From assembly GCA_016794925.1 (NCBI GenBank), contig JAEUIW010000002.1:186001-250000 (forward strand): 64,000 nt of DNA, written 5' to 3'. Under the pieces are notes generated by a model. It worked only from the letters and a program-made list of their open reading frames with translations. It had not been told where the DNA came from and did not search any database. The position numbers were made by a program, and so were the translations under genes. This stretch comes from Phycisphaerae bacterium (GTDB lineage Bacteria > Planctomycetota > Phycisphaerae > Phycisphaerales > UBA1924). Shown here in pieces: positions 9,664 through 20,220 of the stretch (positions are counted from its first letter, which is position 1; the number at the start of each line of letters is the position of its first letter).

Positions 9664-12600
9664 AGAGCTCCCAGAACCGGCAGGCTCATCAGGTAACCGG
9701 ACTCACTGACTCCCGCGCGGCGGTAGACCCGGCCCGAGGCATGGCCGCCCTTCGCCTCGCCGCCGGCCTCGTGGCCGCCGCCCTTGTGCTCGCCCTTGAA
9801 CGGTCCGTAGTGGAACGGATCTTCCACGGGGGCGCGGAGGCGGGGGTTGGGGTTGTTCACACGCACCATGTAGGTCGTGCGCGGCCGGGTGTTGAGGTAG
9901 CCGAGCAACATGTACGACCGCGCGTGGCCGCGCATCCGCCGCACGGCGCTGCCCGTGCCGCCGTGACTGGCCGAGTCGAGGATGTCGCCGAACACGATCG
10001 CGTCCGTGGGGCAGGCCTGCTGGCAGGCGGTGAGCACCTCGCCGTCGGCGATGGCCGCGCGGCCCTCGGCGCGGGCGGCGAACTTGGTCTCGTTGACGCG
10101 CTGCACGCAGTAGGTGCATTTCTCCATGACGCCGCGCGAGCGGACCGAGACGTGCGGGTTCTTCTGCATCTTCGAGATCTCGTCCAGCTTGGCGCGGAGG
10201 CGCGGCGGGATGAGGTTCGGGTTCTTCGGTCCGAGCGCGCCGAGCGTCTCCTTGCCGATGTAGTCGCCCTTGAACTTGGCGACGCCGTAATCGAAGAAGT
10301 TGAAGCGGCGAACCTTGTACGGGCAGTTGTTGGCGCAATACCGCGTGCCGATGCAGCGGTTGTACACCATGTAGTTCATGCCCTCTTGGCCGTGGACGGT
10401 CGCGTTCACGGGGCAGACGGTCTCGCACGGGGCGTTCTCGCAGTGCACGCACGCCACGGGCTGGTGCACGACCCCGGGGTTGCTCTCGTCCCCGGTGAAG
10501 TACCGGTCCACGCGGATCCAGTGCATCTCGCGGTGCTTGCGGACCTCGGTCTTGCCCACGATCGGGATGTTGTTCTCCGCCTGGCACGCGATGGTGCAGG
10601 CGTTGCACCCGAGGCAACTGGACAGGTCGATGGACATGCCCCACTGCGGCCCCTTGTCGAACTTGGGATTCATGCCCGGCCCGCCCAGGTCGCCCGAACC
10701 GTGGTACGGGTTGACGTACAGGCCCTGCACCTGCGGCGCCTCGACGAGCTCGCCGAGCTGCTCGGCGAAGCCGAGGTCCGAGTCGTTGCCGTACAGGTCC
10801 TTGCGACGCCAGATCTGCTCGCCGTGCTTGCGCCATGCGGCCAGATCGACCTCGCGGACCAGCGCGCGGCCCTCCATGGTGTGGTGGATCTGGGTGCAGG
10901 AGACCGGGTACCACGCTTCCCCCTCGCGAACGGGTTCGAGTTTGGCGCCGGTCGCCGCGCGGCCCAGGCCGGTCCGCACGGCGTACGCGTTGAAGCCGGC
11001 TCCCTGCCCGACGCGCCCCACGCGCTCGCGTCCGTATCCCAGGTGAACGGCGACGGTGTTGTCGGGCAGTCCGGGGAGCACCCAGCACACGAGCTTCACG
11101 CCGCGGCCGGCGACCGTCAGCGTGGCCATGCGGCCGTGCGGCTCCTTCACCGTCTGCGGCTGGGGCTCGAGGCCGAGTTTCTTGGCGGTGGCGGGGCTGA
11201 GCAGCGCGGCGTTGTCCCACACGAGCTTGCTCGCGGGATCGGGGAGCTCCTGCAACCAGCCGTTGTTGGCCCAGCGTCCGTCTCCGACGTGCCCGACAGA
11301 GAAGACCACGTCCAGCGCGGCTTCGCTGGGCGCATCGGCCAGCTTCAAACCCTTGATCGCCTCCGCCACGCCCGCGAGATTGGCGACAGGAGATGGAGGC
11401 TCGGCGCCCGCTCGGGGTGCCACGCCGTCGTGCAGCGCCCGACGCCACTTCTTCTCGAAATCGGCCTCGCCGAGGCGCGCCGTCCACACGTCGCGCACGA
11501 TCTCGTAGCCGTCCACCGTCGATTCGCCGAGCATCATGGCGAGCGCCTCGATCTGGCTGCGGCCCGCGTAGAGGGGCGCGATCATCGGCTGGATCGGGGA
11601 GAGGTCGCCCTCGGCCGAGAGCGCATCGCCCCAGGACTCCAGGTAGTGCGCCCCGTTGAGGCGCCACGTCGATGCGCCCGAGGTCTCGTTGTCATCGACG
11701 CTCAGGGTGATCCGGTGCGCGGCCTTCGCGAACTTGGCCGCGAAGCCCAGCTCGGCGGGCGCGTCGTACACCGGGTTGACGCCCATGCAGACCACCGTCG
11801 AGATCTTGCCCGCTTCGAGGCCCTGGGCCACGCGAGCCAGCCCCGCGGCGCCGTCCATGGCCTCGTCCACGCCCATTTCGGCGTAGCGCACGCACGGGGC
11901 GGCCGAACCGACCGGCTTGGTGTTGCCGAGCAGGGTGTTGAGGCCCGCCATCAGCGCATGGACCGGGCCCGGCTGGGTCGGGCCGGCGGTGAGCACGGAG
12001 CGACCGAGGTTCTCCCTGTCGCACAGGTCGTCGGCAAGGGCATCGACCCAATCCTTGGGCACGCCCGACGCGGCCGAAGCCGGGACCGCGACCGCGGCGA
12101 GCGCCGCCGCGAGCGCATCGGATCCGGACGGTTTGAGCCGCTCGATGACGGCGCGCCCGAGTGCCACGGCGAACGCGGGAATCAGCGAGGGGGCGAGCCG
12201 CAGGCGATGGTCCGCCACGCCGCCCGTGACGCTCAGCGTCGTTTCCACGACGTACAGGCGGTTCATCGCGTCGGTGAGCCCGAGGACGCGGCGCCCAGCG
12301 GCAAACTCTCGGGCGTGCTTGAGCGCGCCCGCTTCGTTATGCAGCAGGTCTCGGTCGAGGCTCACGATCACGCGGGCGCCCGCCAGCGCGAGCCGGTCGC
12401 GCGCGGGCTTGCCCAGCGCCGCGGCGGAGCCGGACGCCGGGGCGCCCGAGTCCGTCGGGTCGTACGCAACCCACTGCGCGGCGGGCCACCGCTTCATGAC
12501 GCGGGCCTTGACGGCGTCGCGCGTCGGGCTGCTCTGCTTGTCCACGATGAACGCGAGACCCTCGCCCTTGGACGCGTCCAGGGTCGGGAAGTGCAGCTTG

Positions 12601-13190
12601 CACCAGGCGGCGAAGTCATCCCACGACGCAACGCGCTCCTCGCCCTTGGGCGCGTAGACGGGATCCTTCAATCGATCTGGGTCGTACAGGTCGAGCACGC
12701 TGGCCTGGGCCCACACCGAGCTCTTGCCCTGGTTCACGGGATGGAGCGGGTTGCCCTCGATTTTGGTAGGACGGCCCTCGAAGGTCTGCACCAGCAGCCC
12801 CTCCGCGCCACCGCCGGGAAACGGCATGCTGGTCGCGTAGTACAGGCCCTTGCCGGGGATGATCTCCTCGGGCACTTCCTTGGAGTAGGCAAGGATCTTG
12901 TGGTCCGGGCGGCGGCACCCGGGGATGGTCGCGGCGCCCGCGAGGGCAACCGACGCGCCCATGAGCTTGAGGAATGTGCGGCGGGACTCGGCGTGCAATT
13001 CGGATGCGCCTGCCGGGAACTCGCGCTCAAGAAAGTCGCGGAAATCGGGCGTGTCCGCCAGATCGTCCAGGCTGCGCCAGTACGCCTTGCCGCTCACGCC
13101 CACCAGCTCGTGGGCAACGCGCGCGGCCGGGATGGCCTTTTCGTTCTTCTTCCCCGGCATGGTCGACGGGCATTGGTCGATTCCGCTCAT
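9660..13190 (-). CDS. actB: Alternative complex III iron-sulfur / molybdopterin-like subunit ActB
   Basis: An 1176-residue periplasmic subunit. A twin-arginine signal is present ([12 protein letters not shown], about residue 70), set back as usual for ActB. The N-terminal two thirds resemble molybdopterin oxidoreductases, although ActB proteins do not bind the cofactor. The C-terminal third is ferredoxin-like, with four cysteine clusters seen at [40 protein letters not shown] and CTYCVQ/CQQACP. The start was taken at the ATG at 13190 (MSGIDQCPS); an open frame extends 21 codons further. It transfers electrons from quinol to the c-type hemes of ActA/ActE. Confidence 0.95.
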
Positions 13191-13283
13191 CCGCTCGCTC
13201 GCTTTCTGCGTCCCCGCCCTGATCCGGCCTTGTTCGATCCCGCTCCGTTCCACCTCGCCGCGTTGCGGCGCTGCTCGCTCCCG

Positions 13284-13991
13284 CTAGTAATGGCACGCCG
13301 CGCAATTCTCCGGCGGGTTATGCAACGGGTTGGACCGCAGGGCCTCCAGCAAGCGTTTGCCGTCGGTCTCCTGCTTGTGAACATCGGAGAGCTGCTCGTT
13401 GACCCAGGTCAACTGCGTCACGCGATCCGGCGGCACCAGGCGCTGCTCCGGATTGCGGTGGCAGTCCAGGCACCAGCTCATGCTCATGGGTTCGACGTGC
13501 TGCACCACGTCCATGCGGTTGATCATGCCGTGGCAGGAGTAGCACGAGACGCCCGCCTTGACGTGAACGAAGTGCGGGAACTGCACGTAATCGGGGACCT
13601 TGTGGATCCGGCGCCACTCAATCGACCGGTCCTCGGCGTACGCCTGACGCACGAACGCGACCTTTTGGTTGTGCGCGTTGTTCGGATCCACGGTGGACAA
13701 GGCCAGGCGGCCTTCGGTATGGCAGCCCATGCACGTCGAAACGTTGGGCACGTTCGCGGTGAACGATTTTTCCACCTTGGTGTGGCAGTACCGGCAGTCG
13801 AGCCCGAGCTTGCCGGCATGGATGAGGTGGTTGAACCCCGCATCGGGCTGCTTGGGCATGTACCCAACCACCCAGAATTTCGGCGTGAAGTAGTACCAGA
13901 CGAGCCCGATGACGGCCACGGCGACAGTCAGACCTCCGCCAGCGAGAATCGGAGGAAGCCTGTTCGTCCACTTCGGAAAAACGGTCGACAC
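13284..13991 (-). CDS. actA: Alternative complex III pentaheme cytochrome c subunit ActA
   Basis: A 235-residue protein with one N-terminal membrane helix (LAGGGLTVAVAVIGLVWYYF) and five CXXCH heme sites: CRYCH, CMGCH, CYSCH, CLDCH and CAACH. This is the diagnostic pentaheme ActA pattern. I chose the GTG at 13991 because an AAGGGGAA ribosome site lies about seven bases upstream and the helix then falls near the N-terminus. The open frame continues to 14168 without sensible protein character. It is the first gene of the act-cta operon. Confidence 0.93.
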   Translation of the reverse strand: MSTVFPKWTNRLPPILAGGGLTVAVAVIGLVWYYFTPKFWVVGYMPKQPDAGFNHLIHAGKLGLDCRYCHTKVEKSFTANVPNVSTCMGCHTEGRLALSTVDPNNAHNQKVAFVRQAYAEDRSIEWRRIHKVPDYVQFPHFVHVKAGVSCYSCHGMINRMDVVQHVEPMSMSWCLDCHRNPEQRLVPPDRVTQLTWVNEQLSDVHKQETDGKRLLEALRSNPLHNPPENCAACHY

Positions 13992-14319
13992 GGGCGTTCC
14001 CCTTCGTCTTTCGGACTCCGGCCAAATTGGCCCAAGCCTGTGAACGAAACGACAACCAACAGACGAGGCAGTCGAGGTCGGACTGATTACCGGACTATCG
14101 TGATAATCCTGCGCGATTGCTGCAAGACAGCAATTTCTTCTCCCCCATAGCACCTTGTCAAGTTCCACACCCAGGAATTACGAACTTCCCCCAATCGAGC
14201 GGTCCGCAAAGTTGCGCTGACATCCGTCCTCACGCTACTCTAATACGAACGCATTCTGATTTTGTTCGTTAAATTTTTGGTATTCTGAGATATTCGTCGT
14301 CCAGCCGTGGGGTTTAGCG
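13992..14319. promoter_or_regulatory. Divergent control region between the act-cta operon and ctaA
   Basis: This 328-bp gap is AT-rich near 14230-14300, unlike its surroundings. On the minus strand TTGACA (14161-14156) is followed 17 bases later by a poor -10 (AGAAAT), a possible operon promoter. The predicted leader then holds a perfect 7-bp hairpin at 14116-14134 (ATTGCTG, five-base loop, CAGCAAT). No convincing promoter for ctaA could be picked. Confidence 0.4.
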
Positions 14320-15831
14320 ATGCACCAATCCCAGTTCGACTCTCACGCACCCAAAACAAGTGGCAGGACAGATCCGCGATCGAACCCCGGGTTGATGCCG
14401 GGCACGCGGACCATTGATACCGCATTCCGCGCGGATCGAATCGGCACGTGCGCGTTCGCGGTCGCGGTCGCCATGTGGATCGCGTGGCTAGCCACACATC
14501 TGCCCTTCGTCAATGCCCCCCCGGCGGTGGCCGGGCCGATCGTGCTGGGGACGCAGCTCGTGGCCGCGGCGTGGATCGCGAGACGTTGGCTCGGCGGTTG
14601 CGCCACACTCACGGTGGTGGTCACCTCCGCCGCCGCGGGAATCGTGAGCTCGCTGATCAACCTGCTCATCTTGGGAGCCTTCCTGGTGGAGGCGCCGTCG
14701 GACGCGACGGGCGCACCCACGCCGGGCGTCGCGGGGCTCAAGCCCGGCGCCCTGGTGACGGCGATGGGGTTCGTCGCCGCGGGTGCGTTGATCGGGCTGT
14801 TGGGCGGTGTGATGGGGTCCGTGATGCGGCGATCGGACGCCACGACGCAGAACGTCGATCCGGGCGTCTCGTGGGTCGCGCGACTGGCGCTGGTGGCGTG
14901 CGTGGCGATTGCGCCGCTGCTGATCCTGGGTGGGGCGGTTACCTCGACGGCGTCGGGCATGGCGGTTCGGGGCTGGCCGGATTCGTACGGCGCGAACATG
15001 TTCCTGTTCCCGATCTCCCTCATGTCGAACCCGAGGATCTTCTTCGAGCACGCGCACCGGCTGTTCGGGTCGCTCGTGGGGCTGACGACGCTGGTGCTCA
15101 TGCTGCTCGCGCTGTGGCGCGGACCATCGAGGGGTGTGCGCCTGGGCGCGGTGTCGGTGTTCGTGCTGGTGTGCGTGCAGGGCGTCCTGGGCGGCGCACG
15201 GGTTCTGGAGAACTCCCGAGGCTTCGCGTTGCTTCACGGCGTGCTCGCGCAACTGACGTTCGCCGCGGCGGTGGCCCTGGCGGTGCATTCCGCTCCGGGC
15301 TTCCGTCGCGCGGCGCCGTGGGAACCGGATCTGAAGCACCGGCTGACGCGGGTCACGGCGACGGGGCTGCTTCATGCCCTGGTCCTGCAACTGGTGCTGG
15401 GGGCGGCGTACCGGCATTTCGGGGCCGTCCACGCGCTGTACACGCACGCGGCGTTCTCGTTCGTGGTGGTGACCATGGCCGCGGTGCTGGGCTTCGCGCT
15501 GCTGGGCTGGGCGCCGTCGGGAGCGGGTTGCGGATGGTGGGGATCGCGGGGGATGGGGATCGAACGGCTCACGATGCGGCGGCTGGGCTTGGGACTACTC
15601 GCGAGCGTTCTTGTGCAGTTCCTGCTGGGATGGATCGCGTTCTACGCGGTGCTGACCGGTCCGGCCAAGGGGCCGGTTCCGCTTCCTGAGCAGATCCACA
15701 CGGCCGCGCCGATCGATGTCTGGCGGTCTTCCGTAGCCACGCTGCATCACACCAACGGGGCGTTCGTGCTGGCGTTGGCGACCGCGACCTACGTATGGGC
15801 TCGTCGCATCTTTCAGAAGCCGCGCGGGTAG
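14320..15831 (+). CDS. ctaA: Heme A synthase (COX15/CtaA family)
   Basis: A 503-residue polytopic membrane enzyme that oxidises heme O to heme A for the aa3 oxidase encoded next door. Family signatures include GGAVTSTASGMAVRGWP, the heme-ligand segment FFEHAHRLFGSLVGL and, in the second half, LHGVLAQLTFAAAVALA and TLHHTNGAFVLALAT. It is long for the family because of an extra N-terminal membrane region (about residues 45-170) before the conserved core. The ATG at 14320 follows a GGGGTT stretch; the start is moderately sure. No heme O synthase (ctaB) is in the window. Confidence 0.93.
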   Translation: MHQSQFDSHAPKTSGRTDPRSNPGLMPGTRTIDTAFRADRIGTCAFAVAVAMWIAWLATHLPFVNAPPAVAGPIVLGTQLVAAAWIARRWLGGCATLTVVVTSAAAGIVSSLINLLILGAFLVEAPSDATGAPTPGVAGLKPGALVTAMGFVAAGALIGLLGGVMGSVMRRSDATTQNVDPGVSWVARLALVACVAIAPLLILGGAVTSTASGMAVRGWPDSYGANMFLFPISLMSNPRIFFEHAHRLFGSLVGLTTLVLMLLALWRGPSRGVRLGAVSVFVLVCVQGVLGGARVLENSRGFALLHGVLAQLTFAAAVALAVHSAPGFRRAAPWEPDLKHRLTRVTATGLLHALVLQLVLGAAYRHFGAVHALYTHAAFSFVVVTMAAVLGFALLGWAPSGAGCGWWGSRGMGIERLTMRRLGLGLLASVLVQFLLGWIAFYAVLTGPAKGPVPLPEQIHTAAPIDVWRSSVATLHHTNGAFVLALATATYVWARRIFQKPRG

Positions 15832-16023
15832 CGTCGGACGAGTTGTCCGTACTCTGTTCGTACGGCCGTTGCGCGCGAGTCAATTGAACTGGGCAAACCC
15901 GGCAAATGGCTCGATAATGAACGGAGCGAGTTCCCATTGAAGTGGGATCCTCGGCAATGCCAACCGTCCGATGTCGTTGGACGGCGGGATTGTCGGAACC
16001 TGAATATCAGGCGAGGGCCGAGC

Positions 16024-17625
16024 ATGTCGAGCAACGCTGGCGGGAGTGCATCGAGCGTGGGCGTCGCGGGCGAACCGCCTTCCCGGTCGGCGGGCGGCGG
16101 CAAGCCCGCCGTGAAATCCAAGGTGAGCGCTTCGGCGAGCGCGATCAACGCATCAAAGTTCGGCTACGACCAAGCGCGACACCTGCTCTGGAGGGCGGGC
16201 TTCGGCGGCACGCCGGAGCAGATCCAGACGCTGGCGTCCTGGGGCCCGCAGAAGGCGGTCGACTACCTGATCGAGTACGAGAAGGTCCCGTTCGTCGACT
16301 CGGACTCGACCCGATTCGACGGTTCGATCATGCGCCCGCTCACGCCGGACGAGCGCGCGGCGCTGCAACGGGCGCGGCGGAGCAACGACACCGAGGCGGT
16401 GGCGAGGTACGAGGCGGAGCGTCAGAAGCGGCAGATGTCCGACCGCAAGCAGGTGCGCGACGTGCAGCATTGGTGGATGAAGCGGATGATCGAGACGCCG
16501 CGCCCGCTGGAGGAAAAGCTCACGCTGCTGTGGCACGGCCACTTCGCGACGAGCTACCGGACGATCGAAGACTCGTACCACATGTACCGCCAGAACGAGT
16601 TCTTCCGCAAGAACGCTTCGGGGAGCTTCGGCGACCTGCTGTTCGGCATCATCCGCGACCCGGCGATGATCGCGTACCTGGACAACAACGATTCGAGCAA
16701 GAACCGCCCCAACGAGAACCTGGCACGCGAACTGATGGAACTGTTCAGCCTGGGGGTGGGGAACTACACCGAGAAGGACATCAAGGAGGGCGCGCGGGCG
16801 CTCACGGGGTACACCTTCGAGGACGACGAGTTCGTGTTCCAGAAGAACAACCACGACGACGGCGGGAAGGCGATCCTGGGCCGGCGCGGGAACCTGGACG
16901 GGGACGGGTTCGTGTCGGCGATCCTGGAGCAACGGGCGTGCGCCTCGTTCGTGGCCCGCAAGCTGTACCGGTTCTTCGCCGCGGACTACCCGACGGGGCG
17001 GCCGGAGATCGACGCGGCGGCGGAGGGGATGATCCGCGGGCTGGCCTCGACGCTGCTGCGGAACAAGTACCAGCTGCGGCCGGCGTTGCGGGAGTTGTTC
17101 CTGTCCGAGCATTTCTACGACCCGGCGCTCGCGGCCGAACAGATCAAGAGCCCGGTGCAACTGGTGGTGGGCGCCGTGCGCTCGCTGGGGGCCCCGCCCC
17201 GCGACCTGAGCGTGCTGCTGGACGCGATGAACCTGATGGGACAGAACCTGCTCTTCCCGCCGAGCGTGAAGGGCTGGGACGGGGGACGGGCGTGGATCAA
17301 CACGGCGACGCTCTTCGTGCGTCAGAACATCCTCGCCTACCTACTGACGGGCAAGACCCCCACCGGGTACGACGCGATGGCCGGCAGTGAAAAGTACGAC
17401 CCCATGAAACTGCTGACGCCGCTGGACGCGGCGGACCCGACCGCGCGACGCGACCCCGCGAAGGTCGCCGACTTCCTGACGCGCTTCGCGCTGGGGCGGC
17501 CGAGCCCCGAGTCCCGCGAGCCGCTGCTGGCGTTTCTCGCGTCGCACTCGAACACGCTCACGCCCGATGTGCTCACGGGGCTGCTGCTGCTGATCACGAC
17601 CATGCCGGAATATCAGTTGTGCTGA
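16024..17625 (+). CDS. DUF1800 family protein
   Basis: A 533-residue protein of the DUF1800 family, common in planctomycetes and almost always followed by a DUF1501 protein, as here. Visible family features are the N-terminal DQARHLLWRAGFGGTPEQI segment, the LTLLWHGHFATS motif and the NENLARELMELFSLGVGNYT motif. The biochemical role is unknown; the pair is generally thought to act at the cell envelope. The ATG at 16024 has GGCGAGG upstream and was preferred to a TTG at 15937. The N-terminus (first 45 residues) is Ser/Ala/Gly-rich without a clear signal peptide. Confidence 0.93.
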   Translation: MSSNAGGSASSVGVAGEPPSRSAGGGKPAVKSKVSASASAINASKFGYDQARHLLWRAGFGGTPEQIQTLASWGPQKAVDYLIEYEKVPFVDSDSTRFDGSIMRPLTPDERAALQRARRSNDTEAVARYEAERQKRQMSDRKQVRDVQHWWMKRMIETPRPLEEKLTLLWHGHFATSYRTIEDSYHMYRQNEFFRKNASGSFGDLLFGIIRDPAMIAYLDNNDSSKNRPNENLARELMELFSLGVGNYTEKDIKEGARALTGYTFEDDEFVFQKNNHDDGGKAILGRRGNLDGDGFVSAILEQRACASFVARKLYRFFAADYPTGRPEIDAAAEGMIRGLASTLLRNKYQLRPALRELFLSEHFYDPALAAEQIKSPVQLVVGAVRSLGAPPRDLSVLLDAMNLMGQNLLFPPSVKGWDGGRAWINTATLFVRQNILAYLLTGKTPTGYDAMAGSEKYDPMKLLTPLDAADPTARRDPAKVADFLTRFALGRPSPESREPLLAFLASHSNTLTPDVLTGLLLLITTMPEYQLC

Positions 17626-17650
17626 ACACGCCGAGCGAAAGGACCGCGCC

Positions 17651-18985
17651 ATGAACCCCGCCGACCGCGCCGCATTCACGCGCCGCCAGTTCCTGACCAC
17701 CGGCCTCACGCTCGCCAGCGCGTCGGCGGCCGTGCCGTGGTTCCTGCAGCGCTCGGCGTTCGGCCTGCCGCACGCCGCGGCGGGGATGCGCGCGATCCCG
17801 GGCGTGGACCAGGACCGCGTATTGGTGGTCGTGCAGCTGGGCGGGGGCAACGACGGCCTGAACATGGTGATCCCCTACGGGGACCCGACCTATTACAAGG
17901 CGCGACCGACGATCGGCGTGGCGCAGGAGCGCGTGCTGAAGCTCGGTGACGATGCCAACGGCGTGGGGCTGCACCCGCAGATGCGGCCGATGAAGGAGCT
18001 GTACGACGAGGGCGTGCTGTCGCTGGTGCAGGGCGTGGGGTACCCCAACCCCAACCGATCGCATTTCAAATCGATGGACATCTGGCACACCGCCGACCTG
18101 AGCGGGACCGGATCGGGTTGGCTGGGGCGCTACTTCGACGCGGAGTGCAGCGGCGAGGCCGCGAAACCGGGCGACGCCGCGGCGAAGGACCCCGCTTCGG
18201 GGCACAACCCCCAGATCGGCGTGGCGGTGGGCCGGGAGGCGCCCCTGGCGATGCAGGGTTCGCGCATCGCGCCGCTCTCGTTCGAGACGCCCGACCTGTT
18301 CCGCTGGATCGGCTCGGACGTGCACAAGACGCTCGCCGATCCGTACAAGCAGATCACGCGCCAGGGAGTTGCCGAGAACATCGACCCGCACTCCAACGCG
18401 GGGTTCCTGATGCGCACCGCGCTGGACGCGCAGGTGAGCAGCGACCTCATCCGCAAGGCGGTCTCCCAGCCGCCGCTCGTGGCCTATCCCAACAGCGACC
18501 TGGCTCGCCAACTGGCGATGGTCGGCTCGATGATTCGCGCGGGCCTCTCGACACGCGTGTACTACGTCACGATGGGCGGGTTCGACACGCACGCCGGGCA
18601 GGGTGGCGAGAACGGCCGGCACGCGAACCTGCTGCAGCAGTTCGCCGCGGCGGTCGGCGCGTTCTACAAGGACCTCAAGGCGCAACGGAACCACGAACGG
18701 GTGCTGACGATGACATTCTCGGAGTTCGGCCGTCGGGTGTATCAGAACGCCTCGGGCGGCACCGACCACGGCACGGCGGCGCCGATGTTCCTCGTCGGTC
18801 CGATGGTGAGCCCGGGTGTGCTGACGCGCCACCCCTCGCTCAACGACCTCGACGACGGGGACCTCAAGTTCAACACCGATTTCCGCTCGGTGTACGCCGG
18901 CGTGCTGGAGTCGTGGCTGAAGGCCGACTCAAAGAAGATTCTCGAAGAAGCATTCAAGCCCGCCCCGGTCATGAAGCGGGCTTGA
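17651..18985 (+). CDS. DUF1501 family secreted protein (Tat signal)
   Basis: A 444-residue DUF1501 protein, related to the alkaline phosphatase/sulfatase fold. The N-terminus carries a twin-arginine signal (TRRQFLTTGLTLASASAA). Family features are VQLGGGNDGLNMVIPYGDP, PNPNRSHFKSMDIWHTAD, MGGFDTHAGQ and FGRRVYQNASGGTDHGTAAP. These supply the Asp/His residues expected to bind metal. It lies 25 bp after the DUF1800 gene, so the two are co-transcribed and probably act together outside the cytoplasm. Confidence 0.94.
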   Translation: MNPADRAAFTRRQFLTTGLTLASASAAVPWFLQRSAFGLPHAAAGMRAIPGVDQDRVLVVVQLGGGNDGLNMVIPYGDPTYYKARPTIGVAQERVLKLGDDANGVGLHPQMRPMKELYDEGVLSLVQGVGYPNPNRSHFKSMDIWHTADLSGTGSGWLGRYFDAECSGEAAKPGDAAAKDPASGHNPQIGVAVGREAPLAMQGSRIAPLSFETPDLFRWIGSDVHKTLADPYKQITRQGVAENIDPHSNAGFLMRTALDAQVSSDLIRKAVSQPPLVAYPNSDLARQLAMVGSMIRAGLSTRVYYVTMGGFDTHAGQGGENGRHANLLQQFAAAVGAFYKDLKAQRNHERVLTMTFSEFGRRVYQNASGGTDHGTAAPMFLVGPMVSPGVLTRHPSLNDLDDGDLKFNTDFRSVYAGVLESWLKADSKKILEEAFKPAPVMKRA

Positions 18986-19190
18986 TCCGACGAACAAATC
19001 TCCTCGCAACCAAACCAATAGATTCGCGTGAAATTTCTTCCCCGATCCGAGGCGGAAAGTGATCGCGAACGGTTTTTGGTTGGTTGATTCCATGTAAACA
19101 GGTGGTCATTCTAGGGGAATCACATCCCGCGAAATGGCTACGCACATGATTGTGCATGGACTCGCGGAGGGATCGAAAAGGAGAATGGAC

Positions 19191-19838
19191 ATGAAGAAGT
19201 TATTGGGCATTTCGGCTCTGCTCGCTGCTGCGGGCGCGGCTCAGGCCGACACGCTGATGACGTTCGAGGACCTGCCCGGCGACGTCGTGCAGATCAACAA
19301 CTTCTACACGGGCGTGGTCTTCGGCGCGTCCAGCCAGGGCTCCTCGATGGTGACCCGTCGCGCGTCCACGAACAACTACAACATCTCGTCCTGGCCCTCG
19401 GGCACCGTGTACAACGGCGGCTACTACTGGATCTATGACGATGTCGGCGTGACCAGCGCCCTGGACCAGTCGGGCAACGACGGCAAGATCAGCTTCACCA
19501 ACGCCGACGCGACCTATGTCGAGGTCGGCTACAGCTGCAACAGCAGCTTCTTCCTCGAGGCCTACCGGGCTGACGGCACGCTGATCGACAGCGATACCGG
19601 CGGCGCGAACCTGCGCTTCATCAACGGCAACGAGGGCGGCATGGGCACGCTCCGCGTTGACTGGAACGGCACCGATCACATCGCCTGGGTCATCGTTCAC
19701 GACACGGGCAACTTCTGGGTGATCGACAACGTCAAGACGGATGCGTCCGGCGTGTCCACCAACGTTCCGCTCCCCACGGCCGCGGGCCTGGGCTTCGCGG
19801 GCGTCGGCCTTATGGCCGCCCGTCGCCGCCGCGCCTGA
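19191..19838 (+). CDS. Secreted protein with planctomycete PEP-CTERM-like sorting tail (paralogue 1)
   Basis: A 215-residue exported protein: signal peptide ending GAAQA, a beta-rich domain of about 170 residues, and a C-terminal sorting tail (VPLPTAAGLGFAGVGLMAA followed by RRRRA). The tail has the tripartite PEP-CTERM plan but with VPLP instead of VPEP. The ATG at 19191 has AAAAGGAG nine bases upstream. It is a tandem paralogue of the gene at 20221 and has its own terminator. Function unknown; the sequence MTFEDLPGD recalls proteins detected on planctomycete surfaces, which is inference only. Confidence 0.88.
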   Translation: MKKLLGISALLAAAGAAQADTLMTFEDLPGDVVQINNFYTGVVFGASSQGSSMVTRRASTNNYNISSWPSGTVYNGGYYWIYDDVGVTSALDQSGNDGKISFTNADATYVEVGYSCNSSFFLEAYRADGTLIDSDTGGANLRFINGNEGGMGTLRVDWNGTDHIAWVIVHDTGNFWVIDNVKTDASGVSTNVPLPTAAGLGFAGVGLMAARRRRA

Positions 19839-19875
19839 AGCGGTCGGTTGACGGATTGAGTTGCTGAATCTCCGA

Positions 19876-19905
19876 CCCCCGGGTCTCCGAGCCCGGGGGT
19901 TTTTT
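19876..19905 (+). terminator. Rho-independent terminator of paralogue 1
   Basis: An 8-bp perfect stem (CCCCCGGG / CCCGGGGG) with an 8-base loop, followed by six T. It is the same terminator as the one at 20903. Confidence 0.93.
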
Positions 19906-20220
19906 GTTCTGTGAGCCTACCTGTTGAACGGCGCTGACATCCGAAAGCGGTGTGTATCGCTCCCAGCCTTCGTGACGCTGAATCCACCTAAATTGGCTGT
20001 TATTTATCCCCCAAACATGCTGCATACAGGCCTCACCCATTCGTGCGAGGTCACCAATGAGAAGAAATTTGGAGTGTCAACACCTGATTCGAGCGAATTC
20101 GAGCCACAAATGGGGAATTTCGTTTGCTCGGCACTGAACTGAGGCCATAATTCCCAACTCGCGTTCGGTAGTGGCGGGAGTTTCTGCCAATCGAGCTCGG
20201 AGGGAAGAAAAGGAGTCTCC
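19906..20220. other. Intergenic region between the two paralogues
   Basis: These 315 bp are less GC-rich than the genes around them and contain no credible gene. They must hold the promoter of the second paralogue. The only clear element is its ribosome site, AAAAGGAG just before 20221, identical to that of paralogue 1. The upstream sequences of the two genes are otherwise unrelated by eye. Confidence 0.6.

Noticed and set aside
9741-14150. A 1469-codon open frame on the plus strand
   Set aside because: It lies opposite actB/actA, is full of Arg/His/Val/Gly with no domain pattern, and arises because GC-rich genes seldom have stops on the other strand. The same holds for the 146-3583 and 7402-9696 frames.
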